Assembly: GCA_036655775.1 (NCBI GenBank)
Contig: JAVVPL010000002.1
Span: 12,942-76,941 of the forward strand
Origin: JAVVPL01 sp036655775
Lineage (GTDB): Bacteria > Bacteroidota > Bacteroidia > Bacteroidales > P3
Length of the DNA: 64,000 nucleotides
Direction of reading: 5' to 3'
The notes beneath the pieces are model-generated. The model saw only the letters and a list, made by a program, of their open reading frames with translations, had not been told where the DNA came from and did no database searches. Numbering within the stretch: the first letter of the stretch is position 1; the number at the start of each line of letters is the position of its first letter. The position numbers were made by a program, and so were the translations under genes. Positions 38,863 through 46,574 of the stretch are shown here, piece by piece.

Positions 38863-39283
38863 TTTACATATTTCTCCTATATTTCGGATTAATATTTCTT
38901 AACTATTTATCATAAATACAGATAGTTTAATCAAATACACAACTTTTTATTTTTACATTTTCTTGCATTTGATAATTCTCATTATTTTCAATCCCGTCCA
39001 TCACTTCTTGAAAGTTTTTTTTAAGTTTAAATTGAAAGTTTTACAAATTTCATTTATCCTTATTTTTATTCAACAATTACGTTGAGCAGAAGCAGAGCCA
39101 AAACGTAGTTTTGAACTCATGTTCGTTTCATAGCCTTTTATTTACAAGGTTTCATTATTGTTTTAAGATCTCAGTAAAAAAGAATCCTATAATTTTTTTA
39201 GATGGGTTGAATATATAATTTTCGACAATTTTATTTCCACCATCCACAAAAAAATCAAAAAAATCAAAAAAAATCACAATATA
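38863..39283. other. Gene-free AT-rich stretch
   Basis: No coding region is supported here. Contents are simple A/T sequence, a poly(A)-TC run near 39249-39276, and at 39114-39130 a 17-bp match (CTCATGTTCGTTTCATA) to the 93-bp repeat unit found at 45974-46219. The preceding leader 38506-38774 likewise shows no supported gene. Confidence 0.6.
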
Positions 39284-39314
39284 TTGCGAATATAAATAAA
39301 TCACACTATCTTTG
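39284..39314 (+). promoter_or_regulatory. Putative promoter of the WG-repeat lipoprotein
   Basis: TTG (39284-39286) is followed after 20 nt by TATCTTTG (39307-39314). It lies 90 nt upstream of the start codon. Confidence 0.65.
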
Positions 39315-39403
39315 TACAAGCACACGAATGGTATAACAGTAAAGATAGGGATTTGATTTTGAATCTAACCAATTAGTAAATTTTACAAAAAAAATATTTA
39401 CAA

Positions 39404-40558
39404 ATGCAAAAAATCATACATTTTATTTTAGGAATAGGCTTACTTAGCTCGATGATAGCCTGCACTTCTACTAAACAAGAAAAATCTATTGAACGTATTC
39501 CTATTCGTACTGAAAATGGATACCAATATATCAACACCAAAGGGGATATTGTTATTGATTCACAGTTTGCGGAAGCCACTCTTTTTCATGATGGATTAGC
39601 GCTAGTCAAAACCACCAAGGCAGTACAAAATTGGGGTTATATTGATATCAATGGCAATTTTATCATAGAAGCTAAATATGAACAAGCCACCCTATTTAGC
39701 GAAGGCTTTGCTTGGGTTGTAGCCGACAATCAAGCGCCTAGTGTAATCAATAGAAAAGGAAACCTTTTATTTACATTGAAAGAAGCGCAAAGAGTTCGTA
39801 GTTTTTCACAAGGATTAGCACCTGTTCAAATTGCGGATTCTCTAAATTTAGTTTGGGGATATGTGAATACCAAAGGCAAATTAAGCATTCCTCCTCAATT
39901 TGATGCGGCTTATCCATTTCATGATGGTATTGCATTAATACGCATGGGGGATAAATTCGGATTTATCAATCTCAAAGGTGAAATTATTGTAAAACCTCAA
40001 TATGCCGACTCTCAATTGACCACTTACTGTCAACAAACTCGCCTTCGTATCATTGAACCCTATACTGAAGTACAAACCGATTATTTTGATGTAAAAGAAA
40101 TTGTGGAAGTATTGCGTTCGGTGGTTGTGAAAGCTACCAAAAATCATATTTTCGATGCAACTTTTGGGGACATCGTTCAATATTATGGATTAAATGAAGA
40201 AGTTTTTAATAAATTTAATGAGAATAATCGAATTGCCAATGTTTCTATTTCTGAAATTTTGGGGTATGATATTTATATAGAAGGACAAGCTTGGAAAAAA
40301 TCAGGAAATGACACCTACCAATTTCTTCCCAATGCCAAAATAAAATCTTTTTCCATGTATATCCAACTTAGTAAAGGAGGAGAAGGAAAAGCCGAGCAAA
40401 TTTTCAAAACTTGTAAAACTGCTTTTGGTGGATATACTTTAGATCCCAATGAATCGACCGATCTTAACTATGTTTTTAAAAATAAAGAACAAAAAATTTC
40501 TGTATGGGGCGTTTATGGAGCTTCGGCTTTAGTAATAAAAATTGAACCCATACCATAA
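39404..40558 (+). CDS. WG-repeat lipoprotein
   Basis: The 384-residue protein has a lipoprotein signal (FILGIGLLSSMIAC|TST). Residues 35-215 contain four to five WG/KWG-type repeats of about 40-45 residues, each with a pattern such as WGYIDINGNFIIEAKYEQA, WGYVNTKGKLSIPPQFDAA and FGFINLKGEIIVKPQYADS. The C-terminal ~170 residues are a separate region (DIVQYYGLNEEVFNKFNENN onward) that I cannot assign. WG repeats are surface or periplasmic beta structures of unknown ligand. It has its own promoter and is followed after 175 bp by the EamA transporter. Confidence 0.82.
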   Translation: MQKIIHFILGIGLLSSMIACTSTKQEKSIERIPIRTENGYQYINTKGDIVIDSQFAEATLFHDGLALVKTTKAVQNWGYIDINGNFIIEAKYEQATLFSEGFAWVVADNQAPSVINRKGNLLFTLKEAQRVRSFSQGLAPVQIADSLNLVWGYVNTKGKLSIPPQFDAAYPFHDGIALIRMGDKFGFINLKGEIIVKPQYADSQLTTYCQQTRLRIIEPYTEVQTDYFDVKEIVEVLRSVVVKATKNHIFDATFGDIVQYYGLNEEVFNKFNENNRIANVSISEILGYDIYIEGQAWKKSGNDTYQFLPNAKIKSFSMYIQLSKGGEGKAEQIFKTCKTAFGGYTLDPNESTDLNYVFKNKEQKISVWGVYGASALVIKIEPIP

Positions 40559-40571
40559 GCCAGATATGCCA

Positions 40572-40710
40572 TGACAAGGGCGGGGATACGATGTAAAATA
40601 CATCCATTTCTGTCTATATCGCTTTATACCACGGAGCGATAGTTGACCAATAAAATAGACCCTAATACTGATTTTATATTGATACAAACTTTATCCCCGT
40701 CCCATTGTCA
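40572..40710 (+). other. Structured intergenic element: closing stem with three internal hairpins
   Basis: A 17-bp stem with two single-base bulges pairs 40572-40588 with 40692-40710. Inside it are three ordered hairpins: GATGT/ACATC (40590-40604), TATCGCT/AGCGATA (40617-40641) and ATAAAAT/ATTTTAT (40650-40677). It ends 23 bp before the EamA gene, in a gap with no promoter-like -7 element on the plus strand. It could be a cis-acting RNA, a small RNA, or a small inverted-repeat element. No target-site duplication was found. Not assigned to any known RNA family. Confidence 0.55.
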
Positions 40711-40733
40711 AATTATATATAGCATTCTGATTT

Positions 40734-41621
40734 ATGAAATTATTTAAAGGCTATTTTTTAGCCCTCTTATCTTCTGCAACTTTTGGTTTGTTGCCTCTAT
40801 TTACTTTACCCATATTACAAAGTGGAGATTTGAGCGAATCTTCTATTTTGTTTTATCGTTTTTTCTTTGGCGCCATCGCTATGGCAATATTGTGTATTAT
40901 TTTAAAAAAAGATTTACGTATTAAATTAAAAGATATAGCCACACTTATGGCTTTGGGAGCTTTGTATTCTCTCACTGCTATGGGATTAATTTTTTCTTAT
41001 CGTTTTATGGATAGTGGCGTATGTACTACTATTCATTTTTTGTATCCCGTGGTGGTTTGTTTGTTGATGGTTTCTTTTTTTAAAGAACGCTCGTCGATAC
41101 AACTGTACATTGCAATTGCTCTATCCTTTTTGGGAGTTGCCCTATTAAGTTGGAATGGAGGCAGCACCATTAGCTGGATAGGCGTAGGTTGTGTGACCAT
41201 AACGGTACTCACCTACTCCACCTATATTGTGAGTTTGAACAAACTTAAACTCAATCATATTCATCCTTTTCCTTTAACTTTTTATGTGCTTTTATCTGGC
41301 AGTTTGATGTTTTTACTTTATGCACAATTTACCTCAGGAGGCATTGAAGCCATTAATCAATCTTCTACATTATGGAATCTGGCAGGCGTAGTTCTTTTAG
41401 CCACTATTGTGTCGAATATTTGCTTGGTGTTTGCGGTACAAACCGTGGGCTCGACCATCACTTCTATTTTGGGATCCATGGAACCTACGGTAGCCCTTAT
41501 TGTGGGCGCACTTTATTTTCATGAAATACTCACTGTATGGACGTTTATAGGCTTTGTACTTATTATTGTTTCCGTAGTATTGGTGGTTTGGAAAAACAAA
41601 AAGAAAGAAGAAAAATTATAA
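40734..41621 (+). CDS. EamA/DMT-family membrane transporter
   Basis: The 295-residue inner-membrane protein has ten predicted hydrophobic segments in two EamA halves (about 5-140 and 150-290). The typical start is LLSSATFGLLPLFTLPIL, and the second-half signature is GSTITSILGSMEPTVALIVG. Members export metabolites or amino acids; the substrate cannot be told. The C-terminus is Lys-rich (WKNKKKEEK). No separate promoter is evident, so it may be read through from the WG-repeat gene across the structured element. Confidence 0.87.
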   Translation: MKLFKGYFLALLSSATFGLLPLFTLPILQSGDLSESSILFYRFFFGAIAMAILCIILKKDLRIKLKDIATLMALGALYSLTAMGLIFSYRFMDSGVCTTIHFLYPVVVCLLMVSFFKERSSIQLYIAIALSFLGVALLSWNGGSTISWIGVGCVTITVLTYSTYIVSLNKLKLNHIHPFPLTFYVLLSGSLMFLLYAQFTSGGIEAINQSSTLWNLAGVVLLATIVSNICLVFAVQTVGSTITSILGSMEPTVALIVGALYFHEILTVWTFIGFVLIIVSVVLVVWKNKKKEEKL

Positions 41622-41622
41622 T

Positions 41623-41653
41623 TTTGTTGGTATTCGATTTTTTGGTATTTTTG
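41623..41653 (+). promoter_or_regulatory. Promoter of the lpxK-punA operon
   Basis: TTTG (41623-41626) is followed after 19 nt by TATTTTTG (41646-41653). Both elements fit the Bacteroidota consensus, 70 nt before lpxK. Confidence 0.65.
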
Positions 41654-41722
41654 TAAAATTAATGGAAACCCTTTCTTTTAGTTATAAATAAGGTGTGAAC
41701 GCCCCAAATCAAATCGACTATC

Positions 41723-42784
41723 ATGCTCAATAAAATTTTCCGAATTATTGTAAGTATACCCCTCTTACCCCTTTATGCCTTGGTAACATGGATACGGAAT
41801 TGTTTATTTGATAAAGGAATTTTCAAAAGCACTTCTTTTTCCATTCCCGTAATTTCAATAGGCAATTTAAATACAGGAGGCACAGGCAAAACTCCCCATA
41901 TAGAATATTTTGTTCGAATGTTACAAGATGCAGGCTACGAGGTAGGCATTGTGAGTAGAGGCTATGGTCGCAAAACTTATCGTCCCATATTGGCCAATAG
42001 CGAGCATAAAGCCCAGGATATAGGAGATGAACCTCGTCAATATATTCACAAATTTCCCAATATAGGCGTGATGGTTGATGCCCGTAGAGTACGAGGCATT
42101 CAACTATTACTTACGTTTCGACCTCAAACACAAATTATTTTGTTGGATGATGCGTTTCAACATCGTTATGTGAAACCTAGTTTTTCGGTTTTACTGACGA
42201 ATTATAGCAAACCGTATTGCAGTGATCAGTTACTCCCCCTAGGCAATTTACGTGAATGTAGATCGGGAGCCAAACGTGCCAATTCAATTATAGTAAGCAA
42301 ATGTCCTGAGTCTCTCAATACCGAAGATCAGATAAAGATGATACACAACATAAAACCACTGCATACCCAATCGCTTTTTTTCTCAAAGATACACTATGGA
42401 AAAGTGATATGGCAAACGCTGGGTTTAAACAATTTGGAATTGAATGCGAATGAAGTAAAGGCGGATCAAACTTGTGTACTCTTTGCGGGCATTGCCCATC
42501 CTGAACCTTTATGCTCGTATCTACAAAGTCTGTACAAAAAAGTGATTCCTCGCTATTACGAAGATCATCATGTATACACAAGTGCAGAACTTTTACAATT
42601 CGTCAAAGAAGCTAGTAAATATAAAAATTCCGTTGTAATCTGTACTGAAAAAGATTTTATGCGTTTAGACAATTGGGATATTTTAAAAGAATATACATCG
42701 ATTCCATTTGGGTATCTACCCATAGAAGTTCAAGTTACAGACCCTAAATTTTCGGATTATCTTTTACAAAAAATAGCAATATGA
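41723..42784 (+). CDS. lpxK: Tetraacyldisaccharide 4'-kinase
   Basis: The 353-residue inner-membrane-associated kinase adds the 4'-phosphate to the lipid A precursor. The N-terminal membrane helix (LLPLYALVTWIRNCLF) is followed by the P-loop-like GNLNTGGTGKTPHIEYFV (about residues 48-65), SRGYGRKTYRP, the IILLDDAFQHR motif, and TEKDFMRL near the end. Its 3' end overlaps punA by 4 bp (ATGA), an arrangement seen in other Bacteroidota, where thiL often follows; here thiL lies separately at 47933. Confidence 0.95.
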   Translation: MLNKIFRIIVSIPLLPLYALVTWIRNCLFDKGIFKSTSFSIPVISIGNLNTGGTGKTPHIEYFVRMLQDAGYEVGIVSRGYGRKTYRPILANSEHKAQDIGDEPRQYIHKFPNIGVMVDARRVRGIQLLLTFRPQTQIILLDDAFQHRYVKPSFSVLLTNYSKPYCSDQLLPLGNLRECRSGAKRANSIIVSKCPESLNTEDQIKMIHNIKPLHTQSLFFSKIHYGKVIWQTLGLNNLELNANEVKADQTCVLFAGIAHPEPLCSYLQSLYKKVIPRYYEDHHVYTSAELLQFVKEASKYKNSVVICTEKDFMRLDNWDILKEYTSIPFGYLPIEVQVTDPKFSDYLLQKIAI

Positions 42785-43602
42785 TTTACGAACGCACTAC
42801 TGAAATTACAGCTTTTATCAAAGCTAAAACGAACAATTTCGCTCCAGAAATTGGTATTATTCTAGGCACAGGCTTAGGAAATATCGTTCATGAACTTCAA
42901 ATACTTTATCAAATTAATTATGCAGATATTCCTCATTTTCCAATCTCCACTGTAAAAGGACATGAGGGAAAATTGTTGTTTGCACAGAATGAACAAGGAA
43001 AAAAAATCGTTATTATGCAGGGGCGTTTCCATGCTTACGAAGGCTACACTATGCAAGAGGTAACCCTGCCCATTTATGTAATGAAATTTTTGGGGGTCAA
43101 AACGCTCCTAGTTTCTAATGCTGCTGGGGGGATGAACCCTAACTTTCAGATAGGTGATATTATGCTAATTACCGATCATATCAATTTGATGGCTTTCAAC
43201 CCCTTGATACTTCCCAATGACGAACGTTTGGGCACTCGTTTTCCAAGTATGCACCAAGCATATAATAAAAATTTGCTAACTAAAGCCGAAGAGGTGGCTC
43301 AACAAATGGGTATTCGCATCGTGCATGGGGTGTATGCCGCTTTGATAGGACCTTGTTATGAAACGCCTGCAGAATATCGCTATTTACGTATTATTGGAGC
43401 CGATGCCGTGGGGATGTCGACCGTTCCAGAGGTAATTATTGCCAATTATTTAGAAATGAAAGTGCTGGGCATTTCGGTAATTTCCGATCTAGGTGGAGGG
43501 GCCGAAACGCAAGCTATTTCACACGAAGAAGTGCTCAAAGCGGTGGATAAAGCCGTGCCCTATTTAGTGAATTTGGTTAAAGGAGTTATAGAACAGATTT
43601 AA
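42781..43602 (+). CDS. punA: Purine-nucleoside phosphorylase
   Basis: The 273-residue trimeric class I phosphorylase cleaves guanosine and inosine to base plus ribose-1-phosphate in purine salvage. Motifs are GIILGTGLGNIV, GRFHAYEGYTMQEV (phosphate binding), SNAAGGMNP, and YAALIGPCYETPAEYR with VGMSTVPEVI in the base-binding site. Translationally coupled to lpxK by a 4-bp overlap. Full family length. Confidence 0.95.
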   Translation: MIYERTTEITAFIKAKTNNFAPEIGIILGTGLGNIVHELQILYQINYADIPHFPISTVKGHEGKLLFAQNEQGKKIVIMQGRFHAYEGYTMQEVTLPIYVMKFLGVKTLLVSNAAGGMNPNFQIGDIMLITDHINLMAFNPLILPNDERLGTRFPSMHQAYNKNLLTKAEEVAQQMGIRIVHGVYAALIGPCYETPAEYRYLRIIGADAVGMSTVPEVIIANYLEMKVLGISVISDLGGGAETQAISHEEVLKAVDKAVPYLVNLVKGVIEQI

Positions 43603-43612
43603 ATTGATCAGA

Positions 43613-44152
43613 ATGGAAAAAACACGCAACGAAGATTTAGGGCGACTTAGTATAGAAGAATTTAAACAAGCAGAAAAATTACCTTTTTGTGTTGTATTGG
43701 ACGATATTAGAAGTTTACACAATATAGGATCGGTGTTTCGTACGGCAGATGCCTTTAGAGTGGAACATCTTTATTTATGTGGTATTACGGCTCGCCCCCC
43801 CCATAGAGAAATTCAGAAAACAGCCTTAGGAGCCACTGAATCCATTGATTGGAGCTATTTTCCTAGCTGTTCCGACTGCATTCTCAATTTGAAGCAAAAA
43901 GGCTATTTAATTTGCGCTTTGGAGCAAGCTCTCGAGAGTATATCCCTTTCGGAGTTTCAGCCGCCCAAAGGAGCTAAAATTGCCCTTATTTTGGGCAACG
44001 AAGTAGAGGGGGTCAACACAGAAGTAATGAACCTTTGCGATTATGCCTTAGAAATTCCCCAATATGGCACGAAACATTCTTTGAATGTTTCGGTCAGTGG
44101 CGGAATTGGAATATGGGAAATATGGAAAAAAATAAATACAAATTTTAATTAG
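43613..44152 (+). CDS. TrmH-family (SpoU) RNA 2'-O-methyltransferase
   Basis: About 179 residues from ATG 43613; an in-frame TTG lies at 43604. The SPOUT knot motifs are visible: motif 1 NIGSVFRTADAF, motif 2 LILGNEVEGV, motif 3 LNVSVSGGIGIWEI. It methylates a 2'-hydroxyl in tRNA or rRNA using SAM. The protein lacks the extra N-terminal domain of rRNA-directed RlmB, so the exact target is unknown. It begins 10 bp after punA and its stop abuts the next start. Confidence 0.87.
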   Translation: MEKTRNEDLGRLSIEEFKQAEKLPFCVVLDDIRSLHNIGSVFRTADAFRVEHLYLCGITARPPHREIQKTALGATESIDWSYFPSCSDCILNLKQKGYLICALEQALESISLSEFQPPKGAKIALILGNEVEGVNTEVMNLCDYALEIPQYGTKHSLNVSVSGGIGIWEIWKKINTNFN

Positions 44153-44800
44153 ATGCGTATTCTTTGGTTATTGTGTATTTTGCTAAGTTTGAGTTCTTCT
44201 ATTTGGGCACAAACAAATTGGAGATTGCCATCGTATACACCTTGCTCACAAACTAAAAGTGACAGTTTAGAACTTGTATATGGAGGCAATACCAAAGTGT
44301 TTTTGGCGCCTTTCAAACAAGCTAGTTTGTTGGCTTTGGCACATTATCCAACACTCAAAAACACAAAAATTATATTTCGCTATGGAAATGGAAAAACAAG
44401 TTTGACTTGCCGTCCAAAGCTATCTACACTCCACAAAAAACAACGCACATATTACATTCGTATCAATCGAAAAAAATTCGCAGATTCTTCTTTTTTGCGG
44501 GTGCCTTTCAATGCACAAGTGGGCGTGATTGGACACGAATTGGCGCATATTGTGGATTATGAAAATTTGCGGTCTAAAGATATTATCCATATAGGCCTAC
44601 GCTATGGAAATAAAAATTTTAAAAAGGAATACGAACGTCGCATAGATTCTCTCACCATTACGCATGGATTGGGTCCACAGCTATATGATTGGGCACAATA
44701 TATCCTCTCTGATTGTACGCATTGTTCAAAAAAATACAAAAAATACAAGCAAACGTTTTATATGCAACCACAGGAAATAAAACAACAGAGTAATTTATGA
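44153..44800 (+). CDS. Secreted putative zinc metallopeptidase, uncharacterised
   Basis: The 215-residue protein has a signal peptide (MRILWLLCILLSLSSSIWAQ). A central VGVIGHELAHIVDYENL segment contains HExxH (HELAH, about residues 127-131), typical of gluzincin-type zinc proteases, with His and Asp following within eight residues. A third ligand candidate is a Glu further on (KKEYERRIDSL). I do not recognise a named family. The start codon immediately follows the TrmH-family stop, so it is in the lpxK operon. The 3' end overlaps the convergent aldolase by 6 bp. Confidence 0.75.
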   Translation: MRILWLLCILLSLSSSIWAQTNWRLPSYTPCSQTKSDSLELVYGGNTKVFLAPFKQASLLALAHYPTLKNTKIIFRYGNGKTSLTCRPKLSTLHKKQRTYYIRINRKKFADSSFLRVPFNAQVGVIGHELAHIVDYENLRSKDIIHIGLRYGNKNFKKEYERRIDSLTITHGLGPQLYDWAQYILSDCTHCSKKYKKYKQTFYMQPQEIKQQSNL

Positions 44801-45820
44801 AGCTAAAATCTTTTTCAAGGTGTTTACAAAAGCTAAAACCTCTTCTTCAGTAGTATCCCACGAACACATCCATCGAACTTCATCTTGCATTTCATCCCAA
44901 ATATAGAAAAAATATTCTGTTTGCAATTGCGCAATACAAGCTTTGGGAAGTTTGGCAAATACGGCATTTACTTGGGGGGTATTCGTAATTTGTACTTGGG
45001 GAATTTTGGCAAGCTCTTGCGCCAAAAGATGTGCCATCGCATTGGCATGTGAGGCGGTTTTACGCCATTGTTCATCTTGGAGAAGCGCCAGGAATTGCGC
45101 AGAGATAAAACGCATTTTCGAGGCCAATTGCATGGCTTGTTTACGCTTGTATTTAAAATTTTGAGCTAAGGTTTCATCTCGAAAAACAATAGCCTCGCCA
45201 TACATCATAGCGTTTTTGGTTCCACCAAACGAAAGAATATCGGCACCACAATCAAAAGAAGTTTGGTACAAACTACATCCTAGTGCAGCTGCCGCATTGG
45301 CCAAACGAGCACCATCAATATGAAGATACATATTATGTTGATGTGCAAAATCGGCTATTTCCTTTATTTCTTGCAAACTGTATAGGGTGCCTAATTCGGT
45401 ACTTTGTGTAATAGAAATCAATTTAGGTTGTACATGATGTTCAAAATCGAAATAGTGCATATACGGTGCGGCAAGTGCAGGACGGAATTTGCCATCGGGA
45501 GAAGTAACTGTAAGTAATTTACTCGCTGTATAACGTTCGGGAGCTCCACATTCATCAATATTGATATGTGCAGTGGTGCAACAAATCACTGCTTCATAAG
45601 GTTGCAAAAGCGACTGTATCGAAAGCACATTGGCCGCAGTGCCTATAAATGTGAAAAAAGATTGGGTTTGAGCCCCGAAAACTTCTTTGAATTTAGCTTG
45701 TGCTTTTTGAGTCCAAGGATCTTCTCCATAAGCAATGGCATGCTCTTGATTGGCCTGTACAAGGGCTTGAAGGATTTTGGGATGCACGCCTGAATGATTG
45801 TCGCTACCGAAACTTTTCAT
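44795..45820 (-). CDS. ltaE: Low-specificity L-threonine aldolase
   Basis: The 341-residue PLP enzyme cleaves threonine and allo-threonine to glycine and acetaldehyde. Fold-type I features are FGSDNHSGVHPKIL at the N-terminus, GTAANVLSI, HINIDECGAPE, YLHIDGARLANAAAALG (PLP-binding Asp), and the Schiff-base Lys in SFGGTKNAMMYGEA (about residue 203). The start codon at 45818-45820 lies inside a truncated copy of the 93-bp repeat, so the leader of this gene is repeat-derived. Convergent with the metallopeptidase, overlapping by 6 bp. Confidence 0.93.
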   Translation of the reverse strand: MKSFGSDNHSGVHPKILQALVQANQEHAIAYGEDPWTQKAQAKFKEVFGAQTQSFFTFIGTAANVLSIQSLLQPYEAVICCTTAHINIDECGAPERYTASKLLTVTSPDGKFRPALAAPYMHYFDFEHHVQPKLISITQSTELGTLYSLQEIKEIADFAHQHNMYLHIDGARLANAAAALGCSLYQTSFDCGADILSFGGTKNAMMYGEAIVFRDETLAQNFKYKRKQAMQLASKMRFISAQFLALLQDEQWRKTASHANAMAHLLAQELAKIPQVQITNTPQVNAVFAKLPKACIAQLQTEYFFYIWDEMQDEVRWMCSWDTTEEEVLAFVNTLKKILAS

Positions 45821-46219
45821 ACGAAAATAATTTTTAATAAATAGGACGTATGTATCTCCATGAGAACTGCTCGNNNNNNNNNNNNNNNNNNNNNNNNNNN
45901 NNNNNNNNNNNNNNNNNNNNNNNNNNNNNNNNNNNNNNNNNNNNNNNNNNNNNNNNNNNNNNNNNNNNNNNNNTCAATCTCTTGGACAAGCTACTGAGCT
46001 CATGTTCGTTTCATACGAAAATAATTTTAATAAATAGGACGTATGTATCTCCATGAGAACTGCTCGTCAATCTCTTGGACAAGCTACTGAGCTCATGTTC
46101 GTTTCATACGAAAATAATTTTTAATAAATAGGGCGTATGTATCTCCATGAGAACTGCTTGTCAATCTCTTGGACAAGCTACTGAGCTCATGTTCGTCTCA
46201 TACGAAAATAATTTTAATA
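45815..46219. repeat. Tandem array of ~93-bp palindromic repeat units, with an internal gap
   Basis: Two complete units (45974-46066 and 46067-46160) are flanked by truncated ones (45815-45873 and 46161-46219), head to tail and nearly identical. Each unit holds a nested palindrome: CTCATG, 7 nt, CATACG, 22 AT-rich nt, CGTATG, 6 nt, CATGAG. Few substitutions are seen (GGACG/GGGCG, CTCG/CTTG, GTTTC/GTCTC, T4/T5). A 100-N gap (45874-45973) lies between unit 1 and unit 2. There are no spacers, so this is not CRISPR. The first unit contains the ltaE start codon. Confidence 0.95.
45874..45973. other. Assembly gap (100 N) within the repeat array
   Basis: One hundred N bases, the conventional placeholder for unknown length. 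Both flanks are repeat units, so an unknown number of extra copies may be missing. Confidence 0.99.
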
Positions 46220-46274
46220 TGCAAAAGTACGTATTTTATAGAGAAAATGATAAAAAAAGGTTTTGAAATTCTCC

Positions 46275-46305
46275 TTGTATTTGTCAATTAATTATATTAC
46301 CTTTG
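46275..46305 (+). promoter_or_regulatory. Promoter of the initiator tRNA gene
   Basis: TTG (46275-46277) is followed after 20 nt by TACCTTTG (46298-46305), 39 nt upstream of the tRNA. A TTCATACGAAAATA segment between promoter and tRNA matches part of the nearby 93-bp repeat. Confidence 0.7.
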
Positions 46306-46344
46306 CAGACCTAAACCAGTTCATACGAAAATATAAACATATAT

Positions 46345-46416
46345 TGCGGGGTAGAGCAGAGGCAGCTCGTCGGGCTCATAACCCGGAGGTCGTAGGTTCG
46401 AATCCTGCCCCCGCTA
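46345..46416 (+). tRNA. tRNA-fMet (CAT), initiator
   Basis: A cloverleaf of 72 nt folds by eye: acceptor GCGGGG with CCCCGC, D stem GAGC/GCTC, anticodon stem CGGG/CCCG around the loop CTCATAA, T stem GTAGG/CCTGC. The first base (T) faces T at the 72 position, so the end pair is open. Together with three G-C pairs in the anticodon stem this marks the initiator rather than elongator tRNA-Met. CCA is not encoded. Confidence 0.9.
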
Positions 46417-46420
46417 CTAG

Positions 46421-46465
46421 GAGAAAGGCTTGTAAACTCGGTTTACGAGCCTTTTCTCATTTTTA
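46421..46465 (+). terminator. Rho-independent terminator after tRNA-fMet
   Basis: A long hairpin (GAGAAAGGCTTGTAAA with TTTACGAGCCTTTTCTC, one mismatch, 5-nt loop) is followed by ATTTTTAG. It starts four bases after the tRNA. Confidence 0.85.
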
Positions 46466-46574
46466 GGAGAGTCGTAGGTTCATCCAATTTTGAAAAAGAT
46501 TTGCATAATAAATGCAGATTGAAAACTGAGTGCTACGCACGCTTATTGAAAACACCATAGAAGAAAAAAATTAA

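Noticed and set aside
39083..39130. Remnant of a protein-coding gene in the long gap before the WG-repeat gene
   Set aside because: No frame of convincing length or similarity; the only identifiable sequence is a fragment of the palindromic repeat.
40572..40710. Insertion of a classical MITE with target-site duplication
   Set aside because: The stem ends could be terminal inverted repeats, but no duplicated target bases flank them and no second copy is seen in the window, so a mobile origin is not supported.
45815..46219. CRISPR array
   Set aside because: The 93-bp units follow one another without unique spacers, are too long for CRISPR repeats, and no cas gene is nearby.
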